Shown: positions 1 through 8,911, numbered from the stretch's first letter. The stretch: DNA of 64,000 nt from Endozoicomonas sp965232255 (GCA_965232255.1 OZ246962.1:1550001-1614000); one strand, 5' to 3'. A program made the numbers and translations. The notes: generated from the letters alone by a model not told the origin.

Positions 1-93
1 AACAAACCAGTTAACGATCTTTCCCGTGGTGCCCTGGTGGACGATATTGTCTACACCATTGCCCTGACCGCCATTCAGGCTGAAAACGACTGA
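1..93 (+). CDS. C-terminal end of an unidentified protein (partial)
   Basis: Frame 1 is open from the window edge to a TGA at 91-93 and encodes 30 residues ending in IQAEND. A GC-rich hairpin follows about 20 bases later, as expected at the end of a transcription unit. The fragment is too short for me to assign a family. Confidence 0.55.
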
Positions 94-111
94 GTTTGTT
101 TAGTTGACCAA

Positions 112-133
112 GGCCGGGCTTGCCCGGCTTTCT
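112..133 (+). terminator. Hairpin terminator after the partial first gene
   Basis: GCCGGG and CCCGGC flank a four-base loop, and TTTCTC follows. The T-run is short, so termination may be weak. It lies just after the stop codon at 93. Confidence 0.5.
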
Positions 134-644
134 CAACTGATAACCTCGGATAACCTCGCTGTATCTAACAACAATTGTCGTTAACAGGTTGACGCGAAGC
201 CGACAACGCAATGTGTGGGCTTGTGACAGTAAAGACAGATCCAGGGTGAACCGAGTCGTCCCCAGCGTCAGAATTTGAGGAAATTATTCCGGCGCAAATG
301 CACATCAATCAATAATCCCCACTGCCGCTATTAATCAGAAGTTCAACTCAACAAAGAAATGATGCGGCGATGAGAGTTAGAAAAACCCTGATTTTTCCCC
401 TTGAGCAACAATTCCCGGAAGGGTTTTCCGGGCATTCACCGCTTTGTCGCGCAACTAATTGGCTGGATAGTGCCATGCGCTATCTTCAGGCAACCAAAGC
501 CAGTGAAACAGCATGCGGCAGCGCACGACTTATACAGATACCCATGCCAACGGTGCGTTTTCGGCGCAGCTTGATGAAATCACGCTGCTTTATGGCCTCG
601 CGGGAACGGTTACCCGTGTGCACTCATCTGCAACGGCCCGGTCC
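134..644. other. Intergenic region without a convincing gene
   Basis: About 510 bases. A direct duplication of GATAACCTCG occurs near 139-160. Open frames at 370-657 and 513-869 have no recognisable domain, and the second runs antisense into the DUF481 gene. I see no RNA gene. The stretch could hold the decayed remains of a gene. Confidence 0.4.
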
Positions 645-1673
645 TCACCACTGGTAGCCGATGCCCATTCTGACACGACTATCGGCTTTTTTGGTTGCTT
701 CCACCGGATCACTGTTGTAATCGAGGGTATGAGTCAGATTCCAGCTGATCCGCTTGGTCAGGCCAATTTTTATTCCCTGGTTGATAGTGACCAATGTTGT
801 TGGATGTTTCATCCGAAAGAATGTTCTGCTGTTAACGAAATATCTCCAGTTATCGATGAATTGCGTTGAGTAGTTGAATATCCAGGTCAAGGCATAATCG
901 CGTTGTAGGTCTCTGTTCTGATATTTTTCCCAGAGTTGACTCAAACCCGCACTGGTTTTCAGAGAACCCTCGGCGGTTTCCCAGAACCGGTAGCCAAGTG
1001 TTCCGCCCAATGAGGAGAGAAATTGCAAATCTTCCGTGGAATCATGCTCCTGTTCAGCCGCGCCCTGAACAAACCAGTGTTCGTTAAGAAAACGGCTGTA
1101 GGAATAACCGATATCCCACTCGGAGGTTCTGAGACCCTCGTCGTTTTCCACTTCGACATCCCAATACAGGGCATTTTTGTTCCACTGATCATTGATGTTG
1201 AGTTTGCCGTCAACACCAAATAACAATTCTTCGTCGTTGCCAAATCTGCCATCCAGTGTTGCGGTCAGGTTGCCGCCGAGTTCCCAGGTATTAGCAATGG
1301 CAGGCTTGTCAATATGGATGGCGGCTACCGGCCATGCTGCCGAGAAAATACGCTTCTGGCCATCTTCTTCGATCACGGTGACGCCAGTTTGCTGCCCCTC
1401 GATCTGGCGCCAGCTGCCTTTTTCTTCACCAATGAGACTGACCCAGAATGATTTATCCGAGTCCAGAGATGCGACAAAGCTCCAGTCCAACTCAAGGGTA
1501 CCGGCATACGCGGTTTTCAGGCTGAGTTTGCCAGCGTCAAGTTTGATGATATCGCCGGTCAGAATATCGCCATTGCTCAGCCAGACCGTGTCAGCAGACG
1601 TTGGCTGAATACCAAAAAGATAAAGAATTCCCAGCAGTCTGATCCAGCCAAAAGGGCTCCTCCGGAGCAGCAT
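645..1673 (-). CDS. DUF481 (YdiY-like) outer-membrane protein
   Basis: 342 residues. The N-terminus is a signal peptide: basic MLLRR, then a hydrophobic stretch ending near PTSA at about residue 27. The mature part starts with a small beta-rich module (WLSNGDILTGDIIKLDAGKL), which is usual in front of DUF481 domains. The rest is rich in alternating aromatic and polar residues with many Trp and Tyr, and ends in GIGYQW, a terminal aromatic like those of outer-membrane beta-barrels. AGGAG lies 12 bases before the start. DUF481 proteins are salt- or acid-induced barrels of unclear function. No operon partner is evident. Confidence 0.8.
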   Translation of the reverse strand: MLLRRSPFGWIRLLGILYLFGIQPTSADTVWLSNGDILTGDIIKLDAGKLSLKTAYAGTLELDWSFVASLDSDKSFWVSLIGEEKGSWRQIEGQQTGVTVIEEDGQKRIFSAAWPVAAIHIDKPAIANTWELGGNLTATLDGRFGNDEELLFGVDGKLNINDQWNKNALYWDVEVENDEGLRTSEWDIGYSYSRFLNEHWFVQGAAEQEHDSTEDLQFLSSLGGTLGYRFWETAEGSLKTSAGLSQLWEKYQNRDLQRDYALTWIFNYSTQFIDNWRYFVNSRTFFRMKHPTTLVTINQGIKIGLTKRISWNLTHTLDYNSDPVEATKKADSRVRMGIGYQW

Positions 1674-1898
1674 AGAACCAACTTCTCCTCAACAGGTGGT
1701 GGTCACCTGGTAATATTACAAAAACGACAGCATCCGTAATAATGCCAGTCAAATCAATGATAATTCTTGTTATATCTTTTCCTTTCCCCTGACAAACTTT
1801 TCCAATATCCTGATTCGAAGTCAGCCACTGACACTGAATGCGATGGCTTGATTAATGCCAGTACTTGTCTTTTTTTACCAGAGAATGGAGAGTCAGTA

Positions 1899-2213
1899 TT
1901 GAGTGCTCCCTTTACCGCTGCGGAAGTATGGTTCCTGCTCAGCAGGATTCCGACAGGTTGTGTTGTCACCTATGGCCAACTGGCTGATATGGCGGGCGCA
2001 CCTGGTTATGCCCGGGTGGTCGGCAATATTCTCAGGCAGTTACCGGCCGGAAGTGACTTGCCCTGGCATCGGGTGATTAATGGCAAGGGACGGATTTCTT
2101 TTCCTGAAGGTTCCAGTCGCTACAACTCACAAAAGTGTCGACTCGAGCTTGAGGGAGTAATGGTCTTGTCGGGGAAAATCAACCTCAAGACCCACCAGTG
2201 GCACGGAGAATAA
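1899..2213 (+). CDS. Alkyltransferase-like (ATL) DNA repair protein, MGMT family
   Basis: From a TTG start at 1899 it has 104 residues, the usual ATL length. An open frame extends back to a TTG at 1767, but GGAGAG at 1886-1891 sits eight bases before 1899 and the domain begins directly after it. The family core is clear: TGCVVTYGQLADMAG (winged-helix recognition region) and LPWHRVINGKG. The motif reads PWHRV, where methyltransferases have PCHRV, so the alkyl-accepting Cys is replaced by Trp. ATL proteins bind O6-alkylguanine, do not remove the alkyl group, and direct the lesion to nucleotide excision repair. The gene ends five bases before the next start, so the two are probably co-transcribed. 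Confidence 0.85.
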   Translation: MSAPFTAAEVWFLLSRIPTGCVVTYGQLADMAGAPGYARVVGNILRQLPAGSDLPWHRVINGKGRISFPEGSSRYNSQKCRLELEGVMVLSGKINLKTHQWHGE

Positions 2214-2217
2214 CTAT

Positions 2218-2436
2218 ATGAAAGGTGCACCGGAAGACATCGCCCTGGCGGTAGAAATTATCCGCCAGCTGGAAAACCTGGCTTACCCGGAGGAGAGCAT
2301 TCTCAAGGCAATGGTTCATGTATGTCAGGACACACTCAACAAACTGCCAGACGACGGTACTCGTGAGTACTGGCGCCAGACACTGTTAACCGAACTCAGC
2401 CCGGAGCCGGAGCCGGGAATGTCCAGGGCGCATTAA
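2218..2436 (+). CDS. DUF2496 (YbaM-like) small protein
   Basis: 72 residues. The N-terminal half (APEDIALAVEIIRQLE) resembles the short acidic helical DUF2496/YbaM family, whose members carry an AP-x-D-x-x-LAVDLI pattern. The C-terminus is a Pro/Glu-rich tail. It follows the ATL gene with a four-base gap, suggesting one transcript. The family has no known function. The assignment is by pattern only. Confidence 0.55.
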   Translation: MKGAPEDIALAVEIIRQLENLAYPEESILKAMVHVCQDTLNKLPDDGTREYWRQTLLTELSPEPEPGMSRAH

Positions 2437-2789
2437 CGGGCGAGCTGAGGAGGCTTGAGGCAAACAAAAAGCAGATCGTTTTTGGCACTACTGATCCTTT
2501 CTTACCTTGTGAATGAGATATAGTCGTTGGATGGTATGGAATTGTTGTCAGCTGGATAGATAGAACAGTCGTTACCTGCGCGTTGAAATGTATTATAAGT
2601 TCTACCTCTTGAGCGCAAGAGGATGTATCATCGCGATTGCGGTCAATATCGTTTCCAACAGGCTATAACCCATTTTACAATTGCCGGTGACTGAGACTTG
2701 GATCGCATCGATACAGTATCGGTGCAGGTAGAGTCGATTGATAGCCGTTATGGCCTTCCCAAGAGCCGACGTAAACCTAAAGGACTACA
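2437..2789. other. Intergenic region upstream of the secreted protein gene
   Basis: About 350 bases with no supported reading frame. It must hold the promoter of the gene at 2790, whose ribosome site AAAGGAC lies at about 2779-2785. I see no convincing -35/-10 pair or riboswitch. Confidence 0.4.
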
Positions 2790-3311
2790 ATGAACAGACA
2801 ATTTATTGCTGCCGCTATTTTAGCTATGTCAGCGGGGGTAGCCCACGGGGATCTCGCCTCTGACCTGACCCGTATGCCCGCCAATGAGGCGTTGTTCACG
2901 GCGGTACAGACTCAGGGCCTGCCCGTTGGCCAGGTAGTTGCTTCTGCAGTAGCAGATTTGGGGGATAATTCAGAGCTAGTCTACCTGCTCGTCAGTACAG
3001 CCGTGATGGAATATCCTGACCAGGCGGTACAAATCGTGTACGACGCCATCATTGCAGCTCCTGCCATGTGGCCTTACATCGAAAGCGCTGCCCTGGCACA
3101 GCTGGAAAGCAACCCCGGTGCTCAGCAAGCCGTTACACAGTCCACCCAGTTTGCTTTGGCAGAGGCTGGTGTTGAACAAACTGTTGAGACGGAAGTGGTC
3201 GCAGAGGGCACAGAAGCTCCGACTCCTGTTGCTGCCACCATACCACCACCGCCGCCACCACCATCTTTCAATGGTTCCGATGACCGGCCCATTGGTGTTA
3301 GCCCAAATTGA
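2790..3311 (+). CDS. Secreted protein with polyproline tail, function unknown
   Basis: 173 residues. A clear signal peptide (MNRQFIAAAILAMSAGVAHG) is probably cleaved before DLAS. The central part, about residues 25-120, is helical and Ala-rich. Residues 125-150 are Glu/Thr/Val-rich, followed by a run of eight prolines and a polar tail ending in VSPN. The layout suggests a small periplasmic or surface protein with a rigid proline spacer. It is a single-gene unit: AAAGGAC lies upstream and a strong terminator immediately downstream. I recognise no family. Confidence 0.7.
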   Translation: MNRQFIAAAILAMSAGVAHGDLASDLTRMPANEALFTAVQTQGLPVGQVVASAVADLGDNSELVYLLVSTAVMEYPDQAVQIVYDAIIAAPAMWPYIESAALAQLESNPGAQQAVTQSTQFALAEAGVEQTVETEVVAEGTEAPTPVAATIPPPPPPPSFNGSDDRPIGVSPN

Positions 3312-3317
3312 TTGAAT

Positions 3318-3347
3318 AAGCTCCCGAAATATTCGGGAGCTTTTTTT
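3318..3347 (+). terminator. Rho-independent terminator of the secreted-protein gene
   Basis: AAGCTCCCGAA and TTCGGGAGCTT form a perfect 11-bp stem around a three-base loop, followed by a run of T. It begins seven bases after the stop at 3311. Confidence 0.9.
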
Positions 3348-3413
3348 ATGCAGATAATCTTTTTTCCCCGCCTCCCGATATTCTTGTAAATACCCAGTTG
3401 ACTGCCAGCAACC

Positions 3414-3911
3414 GTGAATACAAGAATCCAATCGTTTTTTCTGCTGTTAGTAATTTCTTTTTCTGCCGGTGCTTGTGAATGCACCCGTGACCTACCGGTT
3501 TTTGGGGCCTATGAGTTTGCCACGTTGGACTCCATTGAGCAGCTCAAAGTAGAGACGCTGGTGGACAGTGGTGCTACCACCACGGCATTGGATGCCAAAA
3601 ATATCAAGATGCACATCAATCGTCTGGGACAACGCTGGGTTTATTATGATTTTGTCCACAAGCCCACCGGCAAAACCGTTGCCATGCATCAACGGGTAAC
3701 TCGGGTGGTGCGGATTATCACGCACTCAGGACCGCCAAAGACCAGGGCGGTGGTCAGGGGAACAATCAGTGTGGGTGATATTGAGCGAACGGTAGAGATG
3801 TCACTGATCAATCGTAACAATTTTCCCCAGCAACTATTGCTTGGCCGCAATTATCTGCAAGGTACTGCCCTGATCGATTCGGGCAGCAGGTACTTGCAAA
3901 AAGGGAATTGA
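3414..3911 (+). CDS. Retropepsin-like protease (Zn_protease / RimK-associated family)
   Basis: 165 residues from a GTG start. A signal peptide ends around ISFSAGACEC, so the protein is exported and may be a lipoprotein or use Cys pairing. The mature part carries VDSGATTTALDAKNI, the DSGA active-site motif of retropepsin-like aspartyl proteases found in the PF05618 family (named putative ATP-dependent zinc protease). A second strand pattern, LLLGRNYLQGTALIDSG, is typical of the same fold. The gene lies four bases before the ZrgA-like gene and so leads the putative zinc ABC operon. Co-location with a zinc-linked protein suggests envelope processing, but no substrate can be inferred. Confidence 0.75.
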   Translation: MNTRIQSFFLLLVISFSAGACECTRDLPVFGAYEFATLDSIEQLKVETLVDSGATTTALDAKNIKMHINRLGQRWVYYDFVHKPTGKTVAMHQRVTRVVRIITHSGPPKTRAVVRGTISVGDIERTVEMSLINRNNFPQQLLLGRNYLQGTALIDSGSRYLQKGN

Positions 3912-3914
3912 ACC

Positions 3915-4412
3915 ATGGTCAATTTCTATTGGCTGCACAAGGGCTTGTTAAGCACTTTACTACTGTTTTTCACACCTTTTGCGGTGAACGCCATGGTGGT
4001 ACATCGGGCCGTGGAGCCTGCTCAAGTGATGCTGGACGTCACCGTGCACGACAGTGAACTAACCCTTCTGCTCTCGATACCTGCCACTTCACTGCTGTGG
4101 AACGCCTCGGGCGAAACACCACAAACGCTTGTTGAACATTTGCGTAAACCGGCAGTGCACTGGACTATCAATAACAAGGCCAGATGCTCCGTGCTAAACA
4201 AGCGTATTTTTTTGACCGGACCAGACATTCAGGTGATTTATGAGTTTGTCTGTCAGGCAGCGGATCATTTGGCGCATATTCGCCCGGAAATTCAGGTTTT
4301 CTTACCGGGACTGAAGCAAATAAATACTTGGGTATCAACGGATAGCTGGCAGAGCAAACAAATGATACCCGTTCCTGAAGGGATCATTAGTTTGCCCACG
4401 AGGAGCCGGTAA
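3915..4412 (+). CDS. DUF2796 / ZrgA-like periplasmic protein
   Basis: 165 residues with a signal peptide (hydrophobic LLSTLLLFFTPFAVNA). It matches the DUF2796 layout: a leading strand with LTLLLSIPATSLL, a central CSV segment, then VIYEFVCQ and a closing VFLPGLKQINTWV. The two cysteines (ARCSV and EFVCQ) probably pair. The His-rich metal-binding N-terminus of many ZrgA proteins is missing; only one His is near the start. Vibrio ZrgA is a Zur-regulated partner of an ABC transporter, and here an ATPase and an FtsX-type permease follow directly. I see no clear Zur box upstream. A role in metal handling is inferred from family and context. Confidence 0.75.
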   Translation: MVNFYWLHKGLLSTLLLFFTPFAVNAMVVHRAVEPAQVMLDVTVHDSELTLLLSIPATSLLWNASGETPQTLVEHLRKPAVHWTINNKARCSVLNKRIFLTGPDIQVIYEFVCQAADHLAHIRPEIQVFLPGLKQINTWVSTDSWQSKQMIPVPEGIISLPTRSR

Positions 4413-4430
4413 CTACAAAGGATTGAAGCT

Positions 4431-5144
4431 ATGGATAGGCCACTGGCTGTGGACATCAACAGCCTGACGCTACAGTTTACTGACAATTACTGCCTGGACA
4501 TTCCCTCTCTGACTGTAGAGCAGGGAGAGGTTGTGTTGCTGTTTGGTGAAAATGGTTCGGGCAAAACATCGTTGATGAAGGTGCTCTCCGGACTGGCTCA
4601 GCCAGATGCCGGAATTCTCAAGGTACTTGGTCGGGATCTGACGACCATGACAGACAAACAGGCCAGTCAGTTTCGGGCCGATTGCATTGGTCATGTATTT
4701 CAGGATCTCAACCTCATCCCCTATTTAAGCGCCCTGCAAAATATTGTCCTTCCTTGTGGTCTTTCTGCTTGCCGGGCAAATAATGTCGCCAGTCGAAGCC
4801 TGACGCCAGAGTATGAAGCCTATCAGTTAATGGCTCGGCTGAAGTTTGAAGACCCGGATCGCCTGAAAAAAACTGCCGATCAGCTTAGCCGGGGGTTGCA
4901 GCAGCGTATAGCCATTGCCAGGGCGCTGATGGGCACGCCGCAATTGGTTTTGGCAGATGAACCTGCCTCTGCCATGGGGCACTACAGTCGTAAGCTGGTG
5001 TATGAACTGCTGACCACATGGGCCCGGGAAAACGACTGTACCCTGATATGTATCAGCCACGATGAAGAAGCCAACGTGTTTTTTGATCGCCATATAAACA
5101 TCAAAGACATTAATAAGAGTGCGGAGTTTAATCCTCTATGGTAA
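4431..5144 (+). CDS. ABC transporter ATP-binding protein (LolD/MacB type)
   Basis: 237 residues. Walker A is GENGSGKT at 39-46, the Q-loop Gln is at 91, Walker B is LVLADEP at 172-178, and the switch His is at 210 (CISHDEE). The signature motif reads LSRGLQQR (152-159) instead of LSGGQQQR: the second signature Gly is Arg and the first Gln is Leu. Size and sequence are of the LolD/FtsE/MacB class, whose partners are FtsX-type permeases that work on periplasmic proteins or lipids rather than import. The stop overlaps the permease start by seven bases, so the two are translationally coupled. Confidence 0.88.
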   Translation: MDRPLAVDINSLTLQFTDNYCLDIPSLTVEQGEVVLLFGENGSGKTSLMKVLSGLAQPDAGILKVLGRDLTTMTDKQASQFRADCIGHVFQDLNLIPYLSALQNIVLPCGLSACRANNVASRSLTPEYEAYQLMARLKFEDPDRLKKTADQLSRGLQQRIAIARALMGTPQLVLADEPASAMGHYSRKLVYELLTTWARENDCTLICISHDEEANVFFDRHINIKDINKSAEFNPLW

Positions 5145-6409
5145 TTCTGCAAATGGTCGCAAAGAGCCTGCTGCGGCGCAAACAACGCGTATTGATTGCC
5201 TTGCTGGCTACGTCTGTCAGTGTTTTTTTGGTCTTGTTGTTGACCCATCTGAAAGTCGGCGTGGCCAACTCACTGTCAAGGGTGAATGGACAGGCTGACC
5301 TGATTGTCGGCGCCCCGGCACAACCGGTTCATCTGGCGTTGTATGGCATATTTCGTCTGGGCAATCCGCCACCGGTGATAAGTGATGATCATGTGCAGCG
5401 ACTTCGTGCCCATCCTGAGATTAAATCGGTTATTCCGTTAAGCCAGCAGGAAAGTCATCGGGGCTATCCAGTAACGGCCACCACTGAGCAGTTATTTACC
5501 AATACCAGTGCTGGTCAGATTTTTGCTCAGGGCGAAGGGTTTTCACAGCCTTACAGTGTCGTACTTGGCGCTTCGTTTGCCCGGGACTCTGGCTATTTGC
5601 CAGGTGAGCTAATGACCATTGCTGCTGGAGCGGAACCATCTTTGGCGGATGAGTATCCTGAGCGCTTTACCATCACCGGGGTGTTGGCACCCACTGGCTC
5701 GGTATTGGATAACGACATCTTTGTGCCGCTTACTACGTTGCAGGCTATACGCAGTAAATATCGCCCCAACGACAATCACGGTGTTAATTTGCTACTGATT
5801 AAGCTGCACAGCAAACAGGCGACACTGCCAATACAAAGTCAAATCAAAAACGTCTACGGTCAATCCCTTGAGGTCATCATCCCGGCGCAAGAGCTTGCTT
5901 ATGTGCACCAACTGGCGAATCGGGTAATGAATACAGTTCTGGGTATTTTGGGCATGACCGTGTTGATGGCATTGCTAATGGTATTCTTCAGTGTTTCCGG
6001 CTCCCTGGCTGAGCGACGCAACGAAGTGCAAACCCTGCGTATGCTGGGTGCCAGGACTCACCAGATTGTGGTGATTGGTTTTCTGGAGCCTTTGGTGGTT
6101 ATTTTGTTGGCTTCACTGGGTGGCTTTTTGTTGTTTGTCACTGTGGTCGCTCTGTTGGCAGTGTTCTGTCCCGTTGAGTGGCAAGCATGGATAGGTGAAC
6201 AAAAAATATCTATGGTTGAACTGTTTACTTGGCTATCGGTACTGGCTTTTGGCTCCCTGCTAACTTTCGTACCAGCCTGGATGGCTTATGGCCAGTGTAG
6301 TGGGGAGCAACAAGGAAAGAGCCGACAGCGGGGGCGCCAAGAGAGAAAGCAGCATCCGACACCACGCTTGCTGACAAAGCCGGATGTCCGGACAGAAGAC
6401 GTTTTCTGA
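5138..6409 (+). CDS. ABC transporter permease, FtsX/MacB type
   Basis: 423 residues. TM1 is near residues 14-36 (RVLIALLATSVSVFLVLLL), a large periplasmic MacB-like core fills about 40-260, and three membrane segments follow at about 270-295 (TVLGILGMTVLMALLMVFF), 315-350 and 360-385. The short linker SLAERRNEVQTLRMLGA is the coupling region of FtsX permeases. The final 40 residues are unusually basic and Gln-rich. With the ATPase it forms a type VII ABC system of the kind associated with ZrgA/DUF2796. It ends 20 bases from the convergent ampG. Confidence 0.85.
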   Translation: MVILQMVAKSLLRRKQRVLIALLATSVSVFLVLLLTHLKVGVANSLSRVNGQADLIVGAPAQPVHLALYGIFRLGNPPPVISDDHVQRLRAHPEIKSVIPLSQQESHRGYPVTATTEQLFTNTSAGQIFAQGEGFSQPYSVVLGASFARDSGYLPGELMTIAAGAEPSLADEYPERFTITGVLAPTGSVLDNDIFVPLTTLQAIRSKYRPNDNHGVNLLLIKLHSKQATLPIQSQIKNVYGQSLEVIIPAQELAYVHQLANRVMNTVLGILGMTVLMALLMVFFSVSGSLAERRNEVQTLRMLGARTHQIVVIGFLEPLVVILLASLGGFLLFVTVVALLAVFCPVEWQAWIGEQKISMVELFTWLSVLAFGSLLTFVPAWMAYGQCSGEQQGKSRQRGRQERKQHPTPRLLTKPDVRTEDVF

Positions 6410-6429
6410 TCTGTCTTCTGCCCGTGTCA

Positions 6430-7980
6430 CTAATCGGACTCGTGTCGTTGTGTCAACCGGCCAACATACGTCACTAACCAAATAATCGGCAGGCCGAGCA
6501 GTGCCGAACCAATGAAGAACAGCGGATAGCCAACAGCGTCGACAAACGTGCCGGAATAACCCGCCAGCAGTTTTGGTAGCAGCGTCATTAATGAGCTGAA
6601 AATGGCGTATTGCATGGCGGTAAATGCACGATTGGTCAGGCCGGATAAAAAGGCAATAAAGGCTGCCGATGCCAGGCCACCGCTGAGATTATCGGCGGCA
6701 ATCACTAAACTCAGGTAGATACTTGACGGTTCCAGATTGGCCAGAACTGCAAACAACACATTAGATGCTGCCGCCAGCCACGCACCCACCCAGAGCATCC
6801 GCATAACCCCGTAGCGCAGAGCCAGCACTCCACCCACAAAACCACCGGCAATGGTCATGAATAAACCAAAGGTTTTGGTGATGGTGGCGATTTGCTCCTT
6901 GCTGTAGCCCATATCGGTGTAAAACACGTTGGCAATGGTGCCCATCATGATATCGGCTATACGATAAGTGCCCACTAATAGCAGAAGGTAAATAGCGGCC
7001 TTACCGTAGCGCTGGAAAAACTCGGCAAATGGGGCGATGTACGTTTCCTGAACCATATCGCGCGGGGCAACGTGCAGTTTCAGAAGTCCCCAAGCCACCA
7101 AAGCAGCGGCAGCAATGCTGAGTAGCAGACGACAGCTTTCGGTGAGAAAACCGGCCAGAGAGTTGAGCAGACCAAGATCAACAAACCATTGATTGACGTT
7201 CTGCAAAGGACCCTCCGTGGTGCTAAATACCAGAAGAAATGCTGCCACTGCACAACCAAACAGGGCCATGAAGTGCAAATAATCACGGGTATCGTGGTGA
7301 TAAAGGGAGCGCTCCTGGTTATTGACTGGCTCCGAAATCAGCAATGTGGTGATCACACCCACCAGCATAAACGCCGCCATACAACGATACGCCCAGGCCC
7401 AGGCCTCGTAGTCGTAAGGCTCGGTTACGGTCAGCCAGCTTGATAGCGCCAGGGTGCCAGCGCCGGCCAGCAACATCCCAACGCGGTAACCGGCAATATA
7501 GGTCGAGGACATCATGGCTTGCAGGTCGTTGTCTGCGGCTTCGATGCGGTAAGCGTCAATAACAATGTCCTGTGTGGCCGATGACAGGCACAGCGCCACC
7601 GCGCCCACAGCCACCAGCAACAGACCATTAGCGGGATTGTTGCTGGCCAGAAAGCAGATGGCGGCTATCACCATAAGTTGCGACAGCAGTAACCAGGAGC
7701 GCCGACGCCCTAGCCGTTGGTGCAGAAAGGGGACAGGAATGCGGTCCACCAGCGGTGCCCAAATGAATTTAAACGAGTAGCCCAGTGCCGCCCAACTGAA
7801 AAACGTAACCTCTTTGAGCGATACGCCGGCATCGCGTAACCAGAGGGACAAACTGCTGAAAATCAACAAGATAGGCAGACCCGCTGAAAAACCCAGGAAC
7901 AGCAGCGCGATCACCCGGGGATTCAAAAAACTTCTATAGGCCTCCCCCCAATTCTTCGCGGAATCAACTGTCGGACCCAT
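6430..7980 (-). CDS. ampG: AmpG-family muropeptide MFS transporter
   Basis: 516 residues, a polytopic inner-membrane protein with about 12-14 hydrophobic segments. The start has the AmpG pattern LFLGFSAGLPILLIFSSLSLWLRDAG, then FSWAALGYSFKFIWAPLVDR and LGRRRSWL, the MFS loop 2-3 signature of this family, and SSATQDIVIDAYRIE. AmpG imports GlcNAc-anhydroMurNAc peptides from the periplasm for cell-wall recycling, and in many bacteria its flux controls AmpC induction. No ampC or recycling gene lies nearby. A bidirectional hairpin separates it from yajQ. Confidence 0.9.
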   Translation of the reverse strand: MGPTVDSAKNWGEAYRSFLNPRVIALLFLGFSAGLPILLIFSSLSLWLRDAGVSLKEVTFFSWAALGYSFKFIWAPLVDRIPVPFLHQRLGRRRSWLLLSQLMVIAAICFLASNNPANGLLLVAVGAVALCLSSATQDIVIDAYRIEAADNDLQAMMSSTYIAGYRVGMLLAGAGTLALSSWLTVTEPYDYEAWAWAYRCMAAFMLVGVITTLLISEPVNNQERSLYHHDTRDYLHFMALFGCAVAAFLLVFSTTEGPLQNVNQWFVDLGLLNSLAGFLTESCRLLLSIAAAALVAWGLLKLHVAPRDMVQETYIAPFAEFFQRYGKAAIYLLLLVGTYRIADIMMGTIANVFYTDMGYSKEQIATITKTFGLFMTIAGGFVGGVLALRYGVMRMLWVGAWLAAASNVLFAVLANLEPSSIYLSLVIAADNLSGGLASAAFIAFLSGLTNRAFTAMQYAIFSSLMTLLPKLLAGYSGTFVDAVGYPLFFIGSALLGLPIIWLVTYVGRLTQRHESD

Positions 7981-7998
7981 GCAATGTGCTCCATTGAA

Positions 7999-8035
7999 AA
8001 AACCATTGTCGCAGCGACAATGGTTTTGTTTTTAT
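7999..8035 (-). terminator. Terminator of yajQ (possibly bidirectional)
   Basis: A 13-bp perfect stem (AAAACCATTGTCG / CGACAATGGTTTT) has a three-base loop. On the minus strand TTTTTT follows directly, and on the plus strand a T-rich run also follows. It lies 34 bases beyond the yajQ stop and just before ampG. Confidence 0.8.
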
Positions 8036-8060
8036 CTTTATGAGTTATTAATCCCTGCAA

Positions 8061-8546
8061 TCAGTCCCTGAAATTATTGTATTGCAGCGGCATATTCAGG
8101 TCGGTTTCACGCAAAAAAGCAATTACGGTTTGCAAGTCGTCCCTTTTCTTGCCGGTGACCCGTACCTGGTCGCCCTGAATGGCAGCCTGCACTTTCAGCT
8201 TGGCGTCCTTGATCATCTTGACGATTTTTTTCGACAGGTCTTTATCTAGTCCCTGACGTACAATGACTTCTTGTTTAACCTGCTTGCCAGAACCGTAGTG
8301 GTCTTTTGTCTCAAGACATTTGACGTCTATTCCGCGCTTGACCATTTTGGTTTTGAGTATCTCCAGCATTTGCGCCAGCTGGAAGTCGGCATCGGCAGTC
8401 ATCACGATCTGTTTGTCACCGCCTTTTTCGTAGTTGGCATCAACGCCGCGAAAATCAAAGCGGGTGGTCAGCTCACGGTTGGCCTGATCCACAGCGTTGG
8501 CCAGTTCGTGCATATCCACTTCAGAGACAATGTCAAATGATGGCAT
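8061..8546 (-). CDS. yajQ: YajQ-family nucleotide-binding protein
   Basis: 161 residues, the full family length. It opens with the conserved MPSFDIVSEVDMHELANAV and includes RFDFRGVDA and TGKKRDDLQTVIAFLR, all hallmarks of YajQ. Members fold as two ferredoxin-like domains, bind nucleic acid or cyclic di-GMP, and in some species affect virulence gene expression. The start has AGGAG about eight bases upstream. It stands alone between two hairpin-bounded units. Confidence 0.93.
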   Translation of the reverse strand: MPSFDIVSEVDMHELANAVDQANRELTTRFDFRGVDANYEKGGDKQIVMTADADFQLAQMLEILKTKMVKRGIDVKCLETKDHYGSGKQVKQEVIVRQGLDKDLSKKIVKMIKDAKLKVQAAIQGDQVRVTGKKRDDLQTVIAFLRETDLNMPLQYNNFRD

Positions 8547-8695
8547 TAGGAGGGGTCTCCCTGAGAAATCGAAATAAAGTTCGCTGCTATTGTATCCGAG
8601 AATGTATCCGAGAACTCAAGGAATTGATCAATATCCTGCTGACCGGACCTGCACATTATTTTCCGTAGTTGAGCACAAGCCCGGTGTGCAAGGTG

Positions 8696-8911
8696 TTACT
8701 GGTCTTTACCTTTAAGTCGGAAACCGATTTTTACGGTTACCTGCCAGTGGGCAACTTTGCCATCCTCAATGTGCCCCCGCTGCTCCACCACCTCAAACCA
8801 GCCTAAATGATCCAGGGTCATTCCTGCTGCGGCAATGGCGTTTTGAATTGCGTCATCACTACTGACCGTCGAGCTACCAACCAGTTCAGTCAATTTATAG
8901 GTGTGGCTCAT
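8696..8911 (-). CDS. Dodecin, flavin-binding storage protein
   Basis: 71 residues, exactly the family size. The pattern TYKLTELVGSSTVSSDDAI, the Trp in LGWFEVVEQRG (the Trp that stacks on flavin), and HWQVTVKIGFRL are diagnostic of dodecins. Twelve subunits form a hollow shell holding flavin pairs, which limits free flavin toxicity. The riboflavin genes in the window (60-63 kb) are not adjacent. It is divergent from panE. Confidence 0.92.
   Translation of the reverse strand: MSHTYKLTELVGSSTVSSDDAIQNAIAAAGMTLDHLGWFEVVEQRGHIEDGKVAHWQVTVKIGFRLKGKDQ

Noticed and set aside
370..869. Two overlapping plus-strand frames in the first kilobase
   Set aside because: Neither has a recognisable domain or a convincing ribosome site, and one runs antisense into the DUF481 gene.
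3348..3413. Zur operator before the retropepsin/ZrgA-like operon
   Set aside because: No palindrome resembling the Zur consensus is visible; zinc control remains a guess from family membership.
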